Positions 4,766 through 5,773 of a stretch of DNA of 5,773 bases are shown piece by piece. Position 1 is the first letter of the stretch, and each line of letters starts with the position of its first letter. The stretch comes from an archaeon. GTDB taxonomy: Archaea > Thermoproteota > Nitrososphaeria > Nitrososphaerales > Gagatemarchaeaceae. The translations under genes were made by a program, and so were the position numbers. The notes beneath the pieces were generated by a model. The model saw only the letters and a list, made by a program, of their open reading frames with translations. It did not search any database and had not been told where the DNA came from. The DNA is taken from assembly GCA_021822995.1 (NCBI GenBank), contig JAKAPN010000078.1:1-5773 (forward strand). Direction: 5' to 3'.

Positions 4766-5407
4766 ATGAGCAGCAAGTTCGAAAAGGGATGGAAGACCCA
4801 GGAAACCGAGCCCTTCGGGAAGATGGTCCGTGAAACCGTTCGCGGGCCAAAGCCGATGCGTCCCCAAATCCAGAAGGCAACCCAGCAGCTGACTGGGGAG
4901 ATCAACCGACTGGACCAGGCGATGAACAGGCTGAAGCAGCGCGAGAACTCCATCTTCAAGAAGACCGTGACTGCCGTCCAGGCACACGACCAGGAGTCCA
5001 GCAAGGCGTACTCCAACGAGTTGGCCGAAGTCCGCAAGATGCAGAAGATCGTCACCCAGTCGAAGATCGCCCTTGAGCAGATCACGACCAGGCTTCAGAC
5101 GGTCACTGACATCGGGGACTTCGCATCGACCATCGCCCCGGCCATCGGGGTGATCAAGAACGTCCGTGCGACCCTTGGCGAGGCGATGCCTGACGCCCAA
5201 GGAGCACTCGGAGAGATCGGTGCTCAGCTCAACTCGATCATGGTGGACGTCGGCCAGATAACTGGCACGACTTTCTACCAGGCCGAGAACAGCGACGAAG
5301 CCAACAAGATACTGGCAGAGGCGTCAGCCATCGCAGAGAAGCGCATGGCCGAGAACCTCCCGGAAGTGCCGAACACGGCGGGTCAGTCCATCTTTACGAC
5401 TGAGTAG
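4766..5407 (+). CDS. ESCRT-III / CdvB-family protein (CdvB1/CdvB2-like)
   Basis: This is an archaeal relative of eukaryotic Snf7/CHMP proteins, which polymerise on membranes and constrict them in cell division and vesicle budding. The 213 residues match the ESCRT-III core. A basic N-terminal region with RGPKPMRPQIQKATQQL (26-42) is followed by a long coiled-coil hairpin (about 34-112, including INRLDQAMNRLKQREN and NELAEVRKMQKIV). After it come the conserved DIGDFASTIAPAIGVIKNVR (115-134), LGEIGAQLNSIMVD (148-161) and a C-terminal helix (about 177-198). There is no added winged-helix domain as in the CdvB that binds CdvA, so the length and layout suit a CdvB1/CdvB2-type paralogue. The ATG at 4766 starts the usual MSSKFEKGW; an upstream TTG (4715) would add 17 residues unlike the family. 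Neither cdvA nor the Vps4-like cdvC is adjacent. A hairpin terminator follows. Confidence 0.92.
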   Translation: MSSKFEKGWKTQETEPFGKMVRETVRGPKPMRPQIQKATQQLTGEINRLDQAMNRLKQRENSIFKKTVTAVQAHDQESSKAYSNELAEVRKMQKIVTQSKIALEQITTRLQTVTDIGDFASTIAPAIGVIKNVRATLGEAMPDAQGALGEIGAQLNSIMVDVGQITGTTFYQAENSDEANKILAEASAIAEKRMAENLPEVPNTAGQSIFTTE

Positions 5408-5421
5408 CACACCCCCAGGCA

Positions 5422-5457
5422 GCTCGGCCCAAAAGCCGGGCGGCCTTTCTTTCTGTT
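5422..5457 (+). terminator. Hairpin plus T-tract terminator after the cdvB-like gene
   Basis: GCTCGGC (5422-5428) pairs with GCCGGGC (5435-5441) over seven base pairs, one of them a G-U pair, with loop CCAAAA. GGCC and then TTTCTTTCTGTT (5446-5457) follow. It starts 14 bases after the stop codon. This resembles a bacterial intrinsic terminator; in archaea the T-tract may be the active part. Confidence 0.65.
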
Positions 5458-5658
5458 CAGCAGACCTCTTGTTCTCCACTGAACCACTGCGGGTCGCTGC
5501 GCGCCGCGACGATGATGTCTGCAGCCCGCGAGCGGAGCGGTCGCCGGGCCAAAGTCAGGGCTCACTGTCGCGAAGATTTCTCGGGTCGGTGGCGGAGTGT
5601 CGTGCGTCTCACCTCGACGAACCAGGGGCTCGACGACCAGTACCCGCGTCCTGGTCCG
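5458..5658. other. Intergenic region without a convincing gene
   Basis: Open frames exist on both strands, but their products are rich in Arg, Pro, Ser and His without recognisable motifs, as expected for GC-rich non-coding DNA. I see no tRNA or rRNA signature. Two small structures lie at the right end: an imperfect direct repeat (CTCGACGAACCAG 5613-5625 and CTCGACGACCAG 5629-5640) and an inverted repeat GACCAG 5635-5640 / CTGGTC 5651-5656 just past the stop codon of the minus-strand gene on the right. The latter could be its 3' hairpin, though no T-tract follows it. Confidence 0.4.
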
Positions 5659-5773
5659 CTATCCTGCAGGCGACGATGTACTCCACAGCAGTTCGAGGAA
5701 CTCTCGCAGGTGGCTGGCCACTGCCGGGCTGTCGACCCATCCGCATGCGGAATGGTCGGGGAGTCCTATGAGC
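5659..5773 (-). CDS. C-terminal end of an unidentified minus-strand gene (partial at the right edge)
   Basis: On the minus strand one frame is open from the window edge to a TAG at 5661-5659, giving 37 residues. It reads like a genuine protein end: GLPDHSACGWVDSPAVASHL (residues 4-23) followed by REFLELLWSTSSPAG. The pattern of a short strand, a D-S-P helix start and a final helix with F..LLW is reminiscent of the C-termini of archaeal TrmB- or FilR-like transcriptional regulators. This is an impression from pattern, not a firm family assignment. Codon third positions are mostly G/C, as in the sure genes here. The competing plus-strand frame (5469-5771) has low-complexity, Arg-rich content. 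The gene would converge on the cdvB-like gene, with about 250 bases between their stops. Confidence 0.5.
   Translation of the reverse strand, partial: LIGLPDHSACGWVDSPAVASHLREFLELLWSTSSPAG

Noticed and set aside
5383..5658. Minus-strand frame that stays open past the TAG at 5659-5661, in the same frame as the right-edge gene, for about 90 codons
   Set aside because: Considered as stop-codon read-through. The downstream residues become Arg/Pro/His-rich and run into the cdvB terminator and coding end, so chance openness in GC-rich DNA is the better explanation.
5469..5771. Plus-strand 100-codon frame starting with TTG
   Set aside because: Low-complexity composition, no motif, no ribosome binding site, and it overlaps the more plausible minus-strand gene end.
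5758..5773. ATG at 5768 after a GGGGAG that could be a ribosome binding site
   Set aside because: Only two codons are in the window, the spacing is short, and it overlaps the minus-strand frame; nothing can be concluded.

Overview
The window looks like chromosomal DNA from a high-GC archaeon of the TACK group, most likely a Thaumarchaeota/Nitrososphaeria-type lineage. The reasons are an ESCRT-III (CdvB-family) protein, archaeal-style complex I subunits encoded as separate nuoA, nuoB, nuoC and nuoD genes, TATA-type promoters placed 30-33 bases upstream of start codons (which implies leaderless transcripts), and a GGTGAT ribosome binding site of archaeal type. The placement is inference from gene content; no rRNA or other phylogenetic marker is present.

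Layout from left to right. (1) 2-340 (+) is the C-terminal part of a CBS-domain protein that began upstream of the window. (2) 341-635 is an intergenic stretch. It holds a possible 36-residue basic microprotein on the minus strand (409-519), several short inverted repeats (378-436) and the nuoA promoter. (3) 636-3228 (+) is a tight nuoABCD operon (overlap of 7, gaps of 7 and 4 bases). It encodes one membrane subunit and the three quinone-module subunits of complex I. The cluster stops after nuoD; nuoH, I, J, K, L, M and N are not in the window. (4) 3225-4151 (-) is a ten-helix EamA/DMT transporter gene. It runs tail to tail into nuoD, and the two stop codons overlap. (5) 4152-4258 is a divergent promoter region with one TATA box for each direction. 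(6) 4259-4648 (+) encodes a small MscL-type mechanosensitive channel. (7) 4766-5407 (+) encodes an ESCRT-III/CdvB paralogue of the short CdvB1/CdvB2 type, followed by a GC hairpin and T-tract that resembles an intrinsic terminator. (8) 5458-5658 shows no convincing gene. (9) 5659-5773 (-) is probably the C-terminal end of a gene entering from the right edge.

Functionally this is mostly housekeeping membrane biology: respiratory electron transfer, a metabolite transporter, an osmotic safety valve and a membrane-remodelling filament protein. I see no mobile element, CRISPR array or rRNA/tRNA gene, and no obvious new multi-gene system. The points most worth a second look are the break of the nuo cluster after nuoD, non-canonical residues at quinone-site and proton-path positions in NuoD and NuoA, the possible microprotein opposite nuoA, and an inverted repeat over the predicted start of the cdvB-like transcript.
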